A stretch of DNA of 64,000 bases from Dryomyza anilis. Taxonomy: Eukaryota > Arthropoda > Insecta > Diptera > Dryomyzidae. The stretch lies in assembly GCA_951804985.1 (NCBI GenBank), contig OX638130.1, positions 106,404,040 through 106,468,039 on the forward strand. Reading direction: 5' to 3'. The notes beneath the pieces are model-generated. The model was not told the origin of the DNA. It saw only the letters and a list, made by a program, of their open reading frames with translations, and ran no database searches. Both the position numbers and the translations under genes were made by a program. This document shows, piece by piece, positions 1-11,569 of the stretch. Each line of letters begins with the position of its first letter. Position 1 is the stretch's first letter.

Positions 1-289
1 TAACATACAAACACACAGACAGACACAAAAACACATTTAGACTACGATGTATGCGGGCATAGAGCACTTGGCACATTTAAATACATGCATCAATAAATAT
101 TTAGAATTCGGCTGTTGATGGTCTTCTACAAAGCACTGTACAAGGAATTTTATACAAGTAGTTTAGCTTTTTTAATCAACTGCTTGTGACAAATTTGTGT
201 TTATTACAAGAAAAAAAGAGAAGTACTATTTAAAAAGTTTCAACACATCATTTTATATAGCATTTCGTGTTTTAATCACACTTTGAAAA

Positions 290-1475
290 ACCTTTTATTG
301 AAAATTCCAAAAAGCTTTTGTTATTTATTAAAGTCTCTAAAAGCATTTTTGAGATATAACATTTTTTTATAATAAAGTTTTTGAAAAAATGTTTTAATAA
401 AGCTTTTGAAAAACTCTTTGAATAAATCATCTAAAACCTCTTTTGAATAAAGCTTTTGAAAAGCTCTTTGAATAAAACATATAAAACCTCTTTTACATAC
501 ATTTTATGAAGAGCTTAACATTTTTATATTTTTGAGTTCAGAAAAGCTTTTAATAAAGAATCTATACAATTTTTTATAAAGTTTCAAGAAAGCTTTTTTT
601 TAAATTATAATTATAAAATGCCTATATTTAATGAAACTTCAAAAAAGTTTTATTTTAATAAAGTTTCTATAAAGCTTTTTTATTAAAGTTTCTGAAAAAC
701 TTTTTTAATAAAGTTTCTAAAAATAAAAAAATAAAAACTGCTAAAAAGTTTAGTCAAATTTAGATTTTCAAAAGGTTATAATAGCTATTTTTAAAATAAA
801 GCTTTTAAAAAGTTTTTAAAAATAAAAGTTTTTGAAGCATTTAAAAAGAAAGCTTTTAAAAAGTTTATAAAAAGAAAGCTTTTAAAAAACTATTTTAAGA
901 AATCTACTAAAACGACTTTAAAATGCTTCTAAAAAGGCTTTTATAATAAAGTTTTTTTTATAATAAATATTTTTTTATGAAAACTACTAAAAAGTTTATT
1001 TTAATAAAACCTTTTAAAAAAAAAAAAATTAAAGCTTTAAAAAAGCTTTTGAAAAATAAAGCTTAAAAAAGCTTTTTCAAATAAATTTTGAAAAAAGCTT
1101 TTTCAAATAAAGCTTTTTAAAGCTTTTTCAAATAAATCTTTTAAAAAAATTAGGCTTTTGAAAATCTTTTTTAAATAAAGCTTTTTAATTTTTTTTTCAA
1201 TAAAGCTTTTTAAAAGCTTTTTAAATATGGCTATTGAAAATCTTTTTCAAATAAAGCTTTTTAAAAAGACTTTGTTTAAAATAAAGCTTTTGAAAAACTT
1301 TTTTCAATAGAGCTATTGAAAATCTGGTTTTTAAATAAAGCTTTTGAAAAGTATTTTTTTTGAAAGCTTTTGAAAGGCTTCTTAAAATAGAGTATTGAAA
1401 AGTTTTTTTGTTTCGAAATAATGCTTTAGAAAGTATTTTTAAAAAGCTTAACGTGTTTATAAATAAATTCATCGG
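290..1475. repeat. AAAAGCTTTT-word repeat block I
   Basis: Degenerate array in which AAAGCTTTT or AAAAGCTTTT recurs every 20-45 bases, separated by A/T-rich filler such as AATAAA and GAAAAA. The core decamer is its own reverse complement. Open frames across it are rich in Lys, Phe and Leu and come only from the repeat. Bases 1-289 before it hold no feature I recognise. Confidence 0.85.
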
Positions 1476-3110
1476 TGTTCATTTAAGAGTATGGGATGCA
1501 GAAAATGTGTTTAAAATGTTCGTCTCGTTTTATTGTCATTGTTGTCGCAACAAAAGAGATTATTTACCATGGTACCGTTGCGCATGGCTTATATTAAGCC
1601 TAAAAGCTATGTTTTCATATTGCTATAATTGGTAATGGTTGATGGGGACACTATGTGATAAAGGAGGTCACTGTAAACCTGTGAGCTCTTCGACTCCTAC
1701 GGTAGCTTTTAAAATATTTTTGATTTATATGCGAAACATTTATGGCACATTTATTAGTAGGGTGTAGTGCCGACACAAGGTGGTTGCAAATACAATTATT
1801 TTAAATCGATTTTAAAGTCAAATAAACAATAAATAAGCACAAAACTAAATCACACAAAGATATCATATCATGTCTGACCGAGGTTTCCTTCATAATTTCC
1901 TGAAGAGGAAATTAATTTAGTTTTCCAAAATCAAAGGTGACATTTTTGAAATGGCATTATATAAATTCTTAATACTTAACTGACTTGTGCGAGCAGCATT
2001 GAGGTTCAATTGTGAAATTAAATAAATATCAAATACGTACCTGCAAATAGAACAAGAAAAAAGAGAATTTAGTATTTATGAAAAATATAGAAAAAAATAC
2101 AAACTACATTTTTATATAAAACAATAGAAAATCAATCATATTTCAATTTATAAAAACACCGGAAAAGCTATCAAGTAGTCCAGCGAAATAATAGAAATTT
2201 CCCAAATCATTTTAAGACAATTTATCATAAATTTATATGTAAAATATACAGCTTACATTTTTATTACATAGGCGGCGACATGTAAAACAAATCTTTATGA
2301 AATACAGAAGAAAAAAAAAACAATATGTCTCTTTGGACACTTTGTGAATAAATGAAAATATAGGACCGACAACAAAACGATGACATTGTATAAAGGGAAA
2401 GAATTGTTTTTTTTTTTGTTAGGTTTTTTTTTTTTTTTTGGTGTTTATTACAATGTTGAAAATGAACACAACACAAATTTAGCAATTCATCACATATGTT
2501 ATAAACACATAAACAAAACAACAACACAAAGCATTCACACAGAGCTTTTTTGTGTAGGTTCATTTGGGTAAAATATTGTGTTTTTTGGTATTTTGTGCAG
2601 TTCACACGCACATTTTAGAAGGAATATTAGAGAAATTCCTTTTAAAAATAAGCAAATTTAAATGTTTAAGTGTTAGGAAAGTATAAACGAAAGTTTGGCT
2701 AAACTTTAAAAGCTTTAAAATATTTTAAATGCGCATCACATACATCATTTCTATATAATTAGTGGGTGCTGATTTTAATGGCATACTTATTTTTTTCATA
2801 ACTCGAAAAGTTTTTAATAAAATTGCAATTTCAATTTGAAATTGCTCTTTACAAACGTGATTTTCAAAATCTTTTTAAATGCAGTTTTTGTTGTTATTGT
2901 TAAAACCAATTTTAATATAAAAAGAAATGCTTATATCACAATTAGTTTCAAAGATATCTTAATCTAAACATGTACCGTTTTAATTTTTTGCCAAATATTT
3001 TTTGTTTTAATTTATTTTAATGTAAAAAAATAAATAGAATTTAATGAAATTAATATACGAAATTGCTAACTTTTTGGAATCAGTTGTACATTTAAAAAAT
3101 TCCCATTTTT
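1476..3110. other. gene-free AT-rich spacer
   Basis: No coding exon, RNA gene or clear repeat is recognised. A slightly GC-richer patch lies at about 1540-1700, with stops in all frames. T-runs at 2405-2445 and several A-runs are present. The region belongs to the intron downstream of the second rdgA exon, or to sequence further downstream. Confidence 0.5.
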
Positions 3111-3903
3111 TATCGGGATATTTTAAGAAGTAGATTTTTTTTTCCGGAATATTTTGTGCACAGATAAATGGAAATTTTCGAGGAAACGAATAACAAATAA
3201 TAAATTTTGTGATATTTTAAGGGCAGATTTAGGCATATTTTCAGCCTGAACAGAAAATATGCTGCTTTTAGTACAAACTCCGCATTTGTCTGCTTTAAAT
3301 GATCGCAAAATGGTTTCTAAACAGCCTCGATCCTACCAGAAATATTGTCTTATACCCGAGACAAAATATTTGGCATTTTTCAGGAATATTTTGGGCATAG
3401 TTCCGGCAAACACACAGATAAATGGAATATTTTAGGAAGTGTTGCCAAATTTTGTGGAATTTAATTGGCAGATTTATGGCATATTTTGGGTACAAACAGA
3501 AAAGAGACAGCTTTTGATACAGAAATCGTCTTTGTCTGTTTAAAATATGTCGCAAAATGTTTCTAAACTGCCTCAAACCTGTCAAAAATTTTATCTGGGG
3601 TAGGAGATCTTAAAACTATTTTATAGAGAAATGTCCTGAGAAAAAAATGTCTGGCATTTTTCAGGAATATTTTAGGCATAATTCCGGCAAACAAACATAT
3701 TGTTACAAAAAGAGGTAATTTGCTCCACTGTGCAAGCAATCAACAATAATAAATGAGACGCAAGACAATTCAGCGCACTAAGCAATGTGTTAGAAAGAGA
3801 CGGAAGATCATTCAGCGTACTGAGCAATGTGCGAGAAAGAGATGGAAGATAAGCACATTAAAACTCATGAGTGCGAATGAGATGCCAATAGCATGCGTCA
3901 TTC

Positions 3904-3959
3904 ACGAAACGAGTAGAAGGTTCTCGAAACAAGTCGAAGCTTGTCGAAACGTGTCGAAC
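3904..3959 (+). promoter_or_regulatory. heat-shock-element-like GAA/TTC array in the LTR
   Basis: GAA at 3916, TTC at 3921 and GAA at 3926 give an exact GAAnnTTCnnGAA trimer. A second cluster (GAA-GC-TTG-TC-GAA, about 3936-3948) is nearly as good, and single GAA units lie on either side. The array ends about 20-50 bases before the TATA box. The trimer is the known heat-shock factor site; activity here is inference. Confidence 0.6.
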
Positions 3960-3970
3960 TGATGCCTGCA

Positions 3971-3980
3971 GTATATAAGG
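3971..3980 (+). promoter_or_regulatory. TATA box of the LTR promoter
   Basis: GTATATAAGG lies at this position, about 270 bases inside the LTR and upstream of a GC-richer stretch (GCCGCCACGTCTGAGG) that would be the start of the R/U5 transcript. Confidence 0.7.
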
Positions 3981-4714
3981 CCGCCACGTCTGAGGCACAG
4001 CACTGCAGTAGTAATTGTAAAGTGGCCGAGTACGTCTCGTGTGAGAACAATGTCAAGTTAAATAGTGGACATCAGCAGTTGTTAGAATTTATTTTTAGTA
4101 AAGTTGTTTATTAAAGTGAATTAATAAAGTTAATTGTTATAATTTAAACCAAACATAGGAGTGTTTTTATTTTGTACACAATCCAGAGATACGAACTTGT
4201 AGAACAGTTTTCCGTAGACTGAATTTTCGTAACAATATAAATGGAGTATTTTGGGAAGTTTATAGCAGGTTGTAAAATTTTGTGGAATTTTAATGGCAGA
4301 TTCACGGCAGCTTGTGATAAAAACTCCGCCTTTGTTTGTTTAAAATATGTCGCAAAATATTTCTAAACTGCCTCGATCCTGCTCAAAATTTTGTCTGGGG
4401 GATACATAAAAAAAAACCATTTTAACATATTTGTAAAATGTCTTCACATACAAAATTTTTTGCTGAATATTTTGAAAAATGTTATCTGAAGATTTTAAGC
4501 AGACCAAACCGCTGCCCTTTCCTAAAATATTCCAGTAATCTGTTTTTCAAATTTTATAAAATTTGATAAAATGCGTTATGCTTTCCACAATGTTCTGCTT
4601 ATCCGCGTATTAGCCGGGAATATTCAAGAAAAATAGACATATTTTAAAAAATTAAAATTTTTCGAATTTATACCCAAAATACTACAAACCCCCAATGTAG
4701 TATTGACATCTATT

Positions 4715-5340
4715 TATACCCTACACCAAGAGTGAAAGGGTACATTCAGTTTGGTACGCCGTTTGTAACACCCAGAAGGAAGCATCTCCGGTATGGAAAA
4801 GTATATATATTCTTGATCAGCATGACCTCCTGAGTCGATTTAGCGATGTCCGTCTGTCCGTCTGTCTGTCTGTTGAAATCCCTACTACTTTTAAAATTGA
4901 AGAGCTAGATAAATGAAACTTATAACTTAGATTACTAATATACCTACGCTGTATGTGCGATCGCGTGATCGGTCCATTGTGACCTATGATCCGACCACTT
5001 ATGTTCAAATACCTCATATAAAATGTACATATAAAGATCAATTTTTATGTATACGTGCGTAGGTAAACTTTTTTGGTCAAATATATATTGACATCTTGCT
5101 CAAATACATGATAATAAAGTTTTCCGGAGAAAAGACTTGTGGTTCACAAAAAAAAAAATCGAAATTCGGTACACCTACCCATTTGTAAATATGGGTATCA
5201 AATGAATGGAAATTCTTCAGCGATTGAATGTTTGTAGTTATTTTCAGGATTCGTATACCCTGGTGACCTATATATCACTTTGAATGGTAACCACACATAT
5301 GTGTAGGGTATTTATAGTCGGCTTAGACCGACTATAATTT
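4715..5340. mobile_element. mini-me/DINE-like (Helentron-type) non-autonomous element
   Basis: It starts near TATACCCTACACCAAGAGTG and continues with AACACCCAGAAGGAAGC, AAGTATATATATTCTTGATC and GAGTCGATTTAGC. Next comes a GTCY proto-microsatellite (GTCCGTCTGTCCGTCTGTCT, about 4848-4870). It ends near GTGTAGGGTATTTATAGTCG followed by a short GTCGGCTTAGACCGAC palindrome. The (GTCY)n stretch plus conserved flanks is the hallmark of mini-me/DINE elements, which are abundant in flies. Family assignment is from recall. The ORF at 4817-5041 is a by-product. Confidence 0.7.
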
Positions 5341-5668
5341 TGATAATCCTAATTATCATAATTACACCTACTTTAAAATTTCCCATGTGATCTAACCTTC
5401 CCAACTGGTTTTATATTAAAAACATTACGAAATAGGAAAAACAACTGCGTATTTAGTATATGTTTTTATTTTCAAATTATTTAGAAATTGTGTATGTAAA
5501 TATTCGAACAATTTATTTCACATTTTCTAGTGTAGTCTTATTTATTAAAGTGTCTGTGTTTATTACATTTAGAGAACGACATACAAAACTAATCCAAAAT
5601 TCAAATTAACTAAAATTGTTTAAGTTTATCTTGAACTAGTTAGTTAAATCGTTCAATTTATCCGAATT
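5341..5668. other. gene-free spacer
   Basis: AT-rich sequence between the mini-me-like element and the small ORF. Nothing is recognised. Confidence 0.5.
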
Positions 5669-6058
5669 CTATAACAGCCAAATTGTTTTTCTGCCTTCCA
5701 TATCACAATATAAAAAAAAAACTTTTGTCTTATTATTTCTATTCACGTTGTTATTTTTATTTTCCATATAATGTCCATAAATAGGGGACAATGTGTACAT
5801 TGAACTCATATAAATACCAAACAATGCCACTGGAATTACGCCAGTCCCCATCACATATTGTTTTGTGATTGTGGTCAGCAGCAGAATGTATGTCGTTGTA
5901 ATCACTGTGAACTGATCAAAATTCCAGCGCAAACAATTTATTCTATTTCTGTAATGACAACGCCTAGCACGTGCGGCTCTGGAACGCCCAAAAGTATGCC
6001 ACGGCATGTGCAGCATATTGAGTTTATCTCGGAAATAGTTTATTAGTTTGTTTAGCAT
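5669..6058 (-). CDS. putative small membrane protein, unrecognised
   Basis: An uninterrupted 129-codon frame starts at an ATG (6058) and ends TAG (5669-5671). The predicted protein has a basic N-terminal part (FGRSRAARARRCHYRNR, about residues 23-39). Two hydrophobic stretches follow (roughly residues 51-66, TVITTTYILLLTTI, and 73-92, GVIPVALFGIYMSSMYTL). The C-terminus is polar and Asn-rich (NKNNNVNRNNK). The composition is balanced, unlike the Lys/Phe-rich frames of nearby repeats, and this is why it is kept. It lies on the same strand as rdgA inside its downstream intron, so it could be a nested gene, a retrocopy or chance. The last 25 residues run through an A-run (T-run on the plus strand) and may not be real. 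No family is recognised. Confidence 0.4.
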   Translation of the reverse strand: MLNKLINYFRDKLNMLHMPWHTFGRSRAARARRCHYRNRINCLRWNFDQFTVITTTYILLLTTITKQYVMGTGVIPVALFGIYMSSMYTLSPIYGHYMENKNNNVNRNNKTKVFFLYCDMEGRKTIWLL

Positions 6059-6239
6059 AAAAGCCAGCCCCCATATGTATTATGCCTCATAATTTGGAAG
6101 TCAGCGAAAAGCTCTTTATTTAATAAGTTTTTCAGTTTTATGTTTACTTTAATGAAATGTATTTTATATTTTAATTGTAGTTAATTGATTTACTTGAAAT
6201 CAATATATTTTTATGATCTTTAGATAAAGCATATTATGA

Positions 6240-7750
6240 ATTTTGCTTTTATTTGTGTGTGCTTTATTCAAGCTTTTATTAACTTTAGTAAATGCTTTAA
6301 AATGCATTTTAAATTTTATGCTAAGGTTTTTTTTTATACGAAATAATCATTTTGCACAATAGCAAAAGCTTTTGTAAATTTCAAATATAGCTTTTGTAGA
6401 ATATTGAGTTAAATCATATTTTAAATGTTTTATTATAATTGCTTAAACTTTTATGATTAATAGAAAAAGCTTTTGAGATTAATAACAAAAGCTTTGGTTA
6501 ATCTGAAGCAAAGCTTTTACTAAGCTTTTGAATATTTTAATTAGATGTAATTTAATCTATTCGAAAATATTTTTAAAATTATTAAAACTTTTTGAGAGCT
6601 TTGCGAAAAGCTCGCCAAATCTTAGAGAAATATATTTTTAAATTTAAGTTAATATTTCTTTACATGTAGCATAAATATTTGAACAAATTATGAAAAATTA
6701 GTGCAATTTCTTATTAACAGAAAAAGCTTTTGTGATAAATTGCAAAAAATGTTGTGATTAATAATAAAAGCTTCAATGAAAGTTAAAAAATCGTGTTATG
6801 ATTAAATGCAAATGCTTGAGTGATTATTAAAAAAAGCTTTTATGATTAATAGAAAAAGCTTTTGTAATTAATTATAAAAGATTTTTTTGATATAATAACA
6901 AAATGTGTTGTGATTTTAAGTCTAAAAACATTTGTGATTAATACAAAGACGTGTTTGTGTTTAAAACAAAAGCTTTTGTGAATAATAGAAAAAGTTTTTG
7001 TGTGTACTAACAAACACTTTTGTGATTAATAGCAACAATTTTGTGTTTAGTAACTAAAGTTTTTGTGTTTAATAACTAAAGCTTTTGCTTTAAATCACAA
7101 CTGCTTTTGTTATTCACAAAAGCTTTTCAAAATAATAACATAGGTTTATGCAATTAATTACAAAAACGTTTATGATAGATTGCAAAAAGCTTTTATGGTT
7201 TAAAGCAAATTTGTTGGTTAATTTGTACAAAAAAGCTTTTGTGATTAATGGCAAAAACTTCAGTGAGTAATGTAAAAAAACGTTAATAATTGATAGCAAA
7301 CGCTTTTGTTATTTATAGACATAAATCATAAAAGCTGTTGTGATTAATAATATAAGCTTTTATTAAAAGAACTTTTTGTGATGAATAACAAAAGCTTTTG
7401 TGTTTAATAAAAAAAGCTGTTGTGATTGAAAACAAATGCTTTTGTGATTAAAAACAAAAGCTAATGCAACAACTCATGAAGTGTCTGTGGTAAAAAGAAA
7501 AAAAGTCTGTGGCTAATAGCAGACGCTTTTGCGTTCAACAGCAAAAGCTTTTCTGATAGATACCAAAAGCTTTTGTTATCAATAATAAAAGCTTTGTTAT
7601 TAATCACAAAAAGTTATTATTGACGAAAGTTTTTATTACTAATAAAAGCTTTTAGCGTAACAAAAGCTTTTATGATTTATAGTAACATTTTGTATTTTGC
7701 TAAATTTAAATAAAGCTTTTAGTAGTTTTGTTTTTTAGTTTTTATCTTTA
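6240..7750. repeat. AAAAGCTTTT-word repeat block II (TGTGATTAATAAC spacer)
   Basis: About 1.5 kb in which AAAAGCTTTTGTGATTAATA and variants recur roughly every 30-40 bases. The same palindromic AAAAGCTTTT core as block I is separated here by a different filler (GTGATTAATAAC). Frames in it are not genes. Confidence 0.85.
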
Positions 7751-7860
7751 AAAATTAATATTGAAAATTATCGAAATGCAGTATAATTTTTTTTGTTTGC
7801 CTATAACATTACTGCAGAAAGCTTACAATGATTTTTCCAAAGTATTTTCAGACACGTTTT

Positions 7861-7909
7861 CGAATGTGTTTCTTTCGAATAGATGGCTAATTCGAAAGAA
7901 ACACATTCG
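7861..7909. repeat. perfect 20-bp inverted repeat with 9-nt loop
   Basis: The left arm CGAATGTGTTTCTTTCGAAT (7861-7880) is followed by AGATGGCTA and then its exact reverse complement (7890-7909). No mismatch occurs in 20 pairs and pairing stops abruptly at both ends. It could be a cruciform site, a short hairpin RNA or a mobile-element relic; no function is claimed. Confidence 0.9.
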
Positions 7910-9795
7910 CATGTAATCGCTAATTTGTAAAAGATATGTACTTCATCGGAAAATATCACTAATTCGTTCCCAGGAAAATCATTCACCAAGACATGTCGCT
8001 GTGGTGACTCGACTATTGCGAAATCCGGAAATCACTTATCATGGCTTATCAAACGAGAGAGAAAGAGAGAAAAAAAACACAGAAACCAACACGTGCCGGC
8101 TAATTGCAAGACATGTGCGCCGTAATATTGGCACATGTTCGGAAAAAATAAAAAGCAACTGTGTCGCTGCGCAGATCAACGGCCGAGTTATGTGTGACTC
8201 ATTAAAATAACAGCAGCATTCTTTTAGCACATAGCCAAATTGTCTCCCTATCACTATGTTTTTGAGAAAAACATCGTGCTGTCTTTGCATCAACTTAGAG
8301 ATAGAACGAGCTTCCGTTTTCACTTGTCCTTTGTTCCGGCGGATGTCATGTCACCATGTTGTCTGGCAGTAGTAGTCAGCGCTGTTAATATCAATAACAA
8401 ACAGCATCAGCACCACGTAATGCTGTTAGGCATAGCAACAACGGTTTATTTTTATTTTTCTCGTTTAAACATTACCAAGGAGCTGACATTGATTTCATCA
8501 CAAATCCAATAAGAAAGATCATATGGAATATTTTGAAGGAACCGAGTTATTTTATTTTTTTGAATAATCAATGAAAAACAAAGTATTTACGTTTTACCAT
8601 AAAGTAGTGCGGTTTATTAAAATAAAATTTAACTTCGGTAAAATAAAAGTCTGCCTTAAATTTAAATGTTATATGAGGTTTAAGTACAAAAATGACCGTT
8701 TCAGAGATCTCAGAACGACCGATAAAGTTCATAATTAATACCAAATAGGCTATTTAATTAAGTAAATTAAGTTTTGTGTTTCATTGAACTAATTCTTTGG
8801 TTGCTCTGTAATCGTGATTTCAATAAACAGATAGACGGACGCAAAAAAAAACGAAGCTTCCTACTGGCCACACCACTTTCTGTATGCCATAAAGGACGAA
8901 TTTTCACTTATACTTTATTGTAGAGTATACATTTTTTTTTTAATTTTGCAAGTTCTGTATTGTGTTACACTTGAAGTCAATCTTTTCCAATTATTTTAAT
9001 GTCGCCATTTTTTTTTTGTTGTTTCTTTTTTTTTGACATAACGTGTAGCATGCATAGCACTTTATTATTTGATGTCTATATTCATACATTTAAATGCGAT
9101 AAACATAAAAAAGAAGCGACTATTTGAGGCACTCGCCATTTAAACAATTTCAAATGGCGACACGCACTACGTCATTTTAATATTTAACAGGCAATGCAAC
9201 AATTTTTGAAAGTATTTTTTCTCTACATTTTATCTGATGCCGTTTTAGGCTTGTTCAATATATAAAATTCTCGCCAAAAAGTTACTTTCACAGTATTATT
9301 TTGTAGCTTTTAGCTTTTTTTTTTGTTTGCATGTGCCATAAAAAAGCTGTTTGCAAATGTGCGGCATAGTTTTAGGACTTTCATGTTAATGAAGTCAAGT
9401 TAGACACTATGTGTCGATTTGCTAAATAATAAAAATAAAAATCAGCATTTAATATTTTAGCACTTCGTTAATATTTTACAACACTTTGTAGCTACATATA
9501 CACAGAATGTAAAGGTCGTTTTAAGTGTTTATTTAGTGTTTGAACAGGAGTACTATTAGTTTAAAAAAAAATGATCGTTATTTTGTAGTCTGAACGATTT
9601 AAAAGCTCTTAAAGAGACATTAAATATATAATGATTTTAATGCAAACAGAACGCAGAATTTTATTTAATTTTTTTAACTGTAACTTTTAAAAGTATTATA
9701 GATATAATATTTGGTAGGCTCCAGACAGTTTAGACATAAATTTTATTTTACTTTTTCAGGATCCGTTCCCAAAATGGGTGAACTCTGTCTCATAC
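7910..9795. other. gene-free spacer
   Basis: Mostly single-copy looking sequence with a GC-richer part at about 7980-8420. Frames there (8001-8210 plus, 8039-8323 minus, 8240-8512 plus) contradict one another, are short, and lack domain signals. No gene is called. Several T-runs lie at 8930-9035 and 9315. Confidence 0.5.
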
Positions 9796-9799
9796 AATT

Positions 9800-10510
9800 T
9801 TCTATTTATTTAGAGCTTCAAAAAAGCTTTTTGTAAAAAAGCTTCATAGTTTTTTTTGAATTTTTGGTGAAAAGCTTCATAAAAACTTTTACTAAAAAGC
9901 TTCACAAAAGCTTTTAGTAAAAGCTCCATAAAAGCTTCGTAAAAGCTTTTAGTAAAAACTTCATAAAAGCTTTTAGTAAAAGCTGCATAAAAGCTTTTAG
10001 TAAAAGCTTTAAGTAAAAACTTCATAAAAGCTTTTAGTAAAAGCTGCATAAAAGCTTTTAGTAAAAGCTTCATAAAAGCTTTTAGTATAAGCTTTAAGTA
10101 AAAGCTTCATAAAAGTTTTTAGTATAAGCTTTAAGTAAAAGCTTTTTGTATAAGGTTTTAGTAATAGCTTTTAGTATAAGCTTCATAAAAGCTTTTAGTA
10201 AAAGCTTCATAAAAGTTAAACAAAGATTTGTGTTAAAAACGATTCATAAAAACTTTTGGTAAAAAGCTATTGTCTAAAAAGATGTTTTTGGAATCGTCAC
10301 ATAAATCTTTTTTTTTCTTTGTACTTTACGATCGAAAAAGTTTCAAAAAAGCTTTTTGGAAAAATTTAATAAAAGCTTTTTGGAAAAATTTAATAAAAGC
10401 TTTTTGGAAAAATTTAATAAAAGCTTTTTGGAAAAATTTAATAAAAGCTTTTTGTAAAAATTGTATAAAGCTCTTTGTAAAAAATTTCATACAAGCTTTT
10501 TGTTAAAATT
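9800..10510. repeat. AAAAGCTTTT-word repeat block III, partly exact 24-bp period
   Basis: At 9825-10220, TTCATAAAAGCTTTTAGTAA repeats. At about 10345-10470, a unit containing AGCTTTTTGGAAAAATTTAA repeats at an exact 24-bp period about five times. The 24-bp period makes 8-residue repeats in open frames (KAFWKNLI on plus, KAFTKSFY on minus). These are by-products. Confidence 0.9.
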
Positions 10511-11569
10511 TTTAAAATTTTCTATGTTTTCTTATGTCTATAATTTTTTTTTGTTAATTGCGTACGTTGATTTTGTACGATTTTTTTTGAAGACCTAACA
10601 GCTATTGCTTGTTATCATATTTTAAGACACATATAAACTGCAGTTCCCATTTGACCCGCATTTTCCCACATAATCACGATGTTAATTATATTTCCCATGT
10701 TGTTGTTAATTTGGCATATGCTCTTTCGCTTGGTTTCAGTCCCTAGTATTCAATGACAATGTGAGAAAATGAATGACAGCTGAAAGAAACAAAAAAAAAA
10801 GAAAATGGCTATCGTTGCCGCCGGGCAGGGTAACTTCAATTATGCTGTGTGGTAGGTTTTATTGTGATGGTGGGTAATAAAAGCTTCGTTTTTTTCATTT
10901 CCATTATGTTGTGTGAAAAATAAACACGAGTTTTGCTTTTACACGTGAATTCAAAACACGGAACCGTGAACGCGAACGAAGGTTGTTAAATATGGGGCCA
11001 ACACATAACGTCAACAACAGCAGAAACAACAGCAGCAATATCAAGAACAACTAATGGGACAATTTGTTGGTAAATACAGGATACACTAAGGTCCTTGGGG
11101 CATTTTTATTTGTTTTGTAGCCGGTTGCAGCACTGTTGCTGTTGACAGTATAAATAAGGAAATAAATTGAAACAAACAACGTTTTTCGTATTCAAATGAA
11201 ATAGTAGAAAGTAACAACAGCATACAGCAACAGCAGCAGGACCGGCACCAGTGTTGCTAACAGAACATGAGCATAAGAATGGCAAACTGGTAGAGCAGTA
11301 AATATTGAGGGGTGGGGATAAGGGGAAGGTGAAGTGGTTAAAACAAACATTGGGACAGCCCCTAAAAAAGCCGAAAACATGATATTGTCATGTCATTTTG
11401 CTGTATACGAACCGAAATATGCAAAATCACAAAATGAACACGTGCTGGCGTTGACATGTAGGGGGTATTTCTTTTTTTTTTGCCATGTCACCGTCATCAA
11501 TCATTTATGCGTTTTTAGACATGTTCCAAAGATATTTTTATTTTTTGCCTATTCTTGCATTTCTTTAAC
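10511..11569. other. gene-free spacer with CAG/CAA microsatellite
   Basis: Non-repetitive sequence of mixed composition. Small CAACAACAGCAG-type repeats occur near 11010-11050 and 11215-11240. No credible exon was found. The frames at 11192-11380 and 11334-11576 overlap on opposite strands and show no family signal. Confidence 0.5.

Larger units (their letters stand above)
3701..4234 (+). mobile_element. solo LTR of a Gypsy-type retrotransposon
   Basis: The 534-bp element begins TGTTACAAAA and ends TTCGTAACA, giving the inverted TGTTAC/GTAACA ends typical of LTRs. It is flanked by perfect 4-bp duplications, ATAT at 3697-3700 and at 4235-4238. It carries a TATA box (about 3973-3979) and an AATAAA poly(A) signal (4123-4128). 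It also has a 42-bp internal duplication near 3764-3846, with ATTCAGCG phrases 42 bases apart. No internal retroviral genes are present, so this is a recombination-derived solo LTR. A 4-bp ATAT target fits the 17.6/297 branch of insect Gypsy elements (family knowledge). The element interrupts the third unit of the surrounding repeat, so it is the younger insertion. A 69-codon ORF at 3753-3962 is not considered a gene. Confidence 0.9.
3125..4405. repeat. three tandem units of a dispersed ~250-280 bp repeat
   Basis: Three successive diverged units (about 3130-3340, 3380-3600, and 3660-4405 interrupted by an LTR) share an ordered set of phrases: CAGGAATATTTTGGGCATA, CAGATAAATGGAATATTT, TTTTGTGGAATTT, GGCAGATTTA, TTTGTCTG, ATGTCGCAAAAT, TTTCTAAACTGCCTC and TTTGTCTGGGG. 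Related fragments occur at 25.3-26.1, 33.8-34.0, 38.4-38.8 and 46.0-46.25 kb. No protein-coding relic was recognised. Confidence 0.75.

Noticed and set aside
3753..3962. 69-codon frame inside the LTR as a gene
   Set aside because: It consists of a 42-bp duplication and the GAA-rich regulatory stretch and lies upstream of the TATA box.
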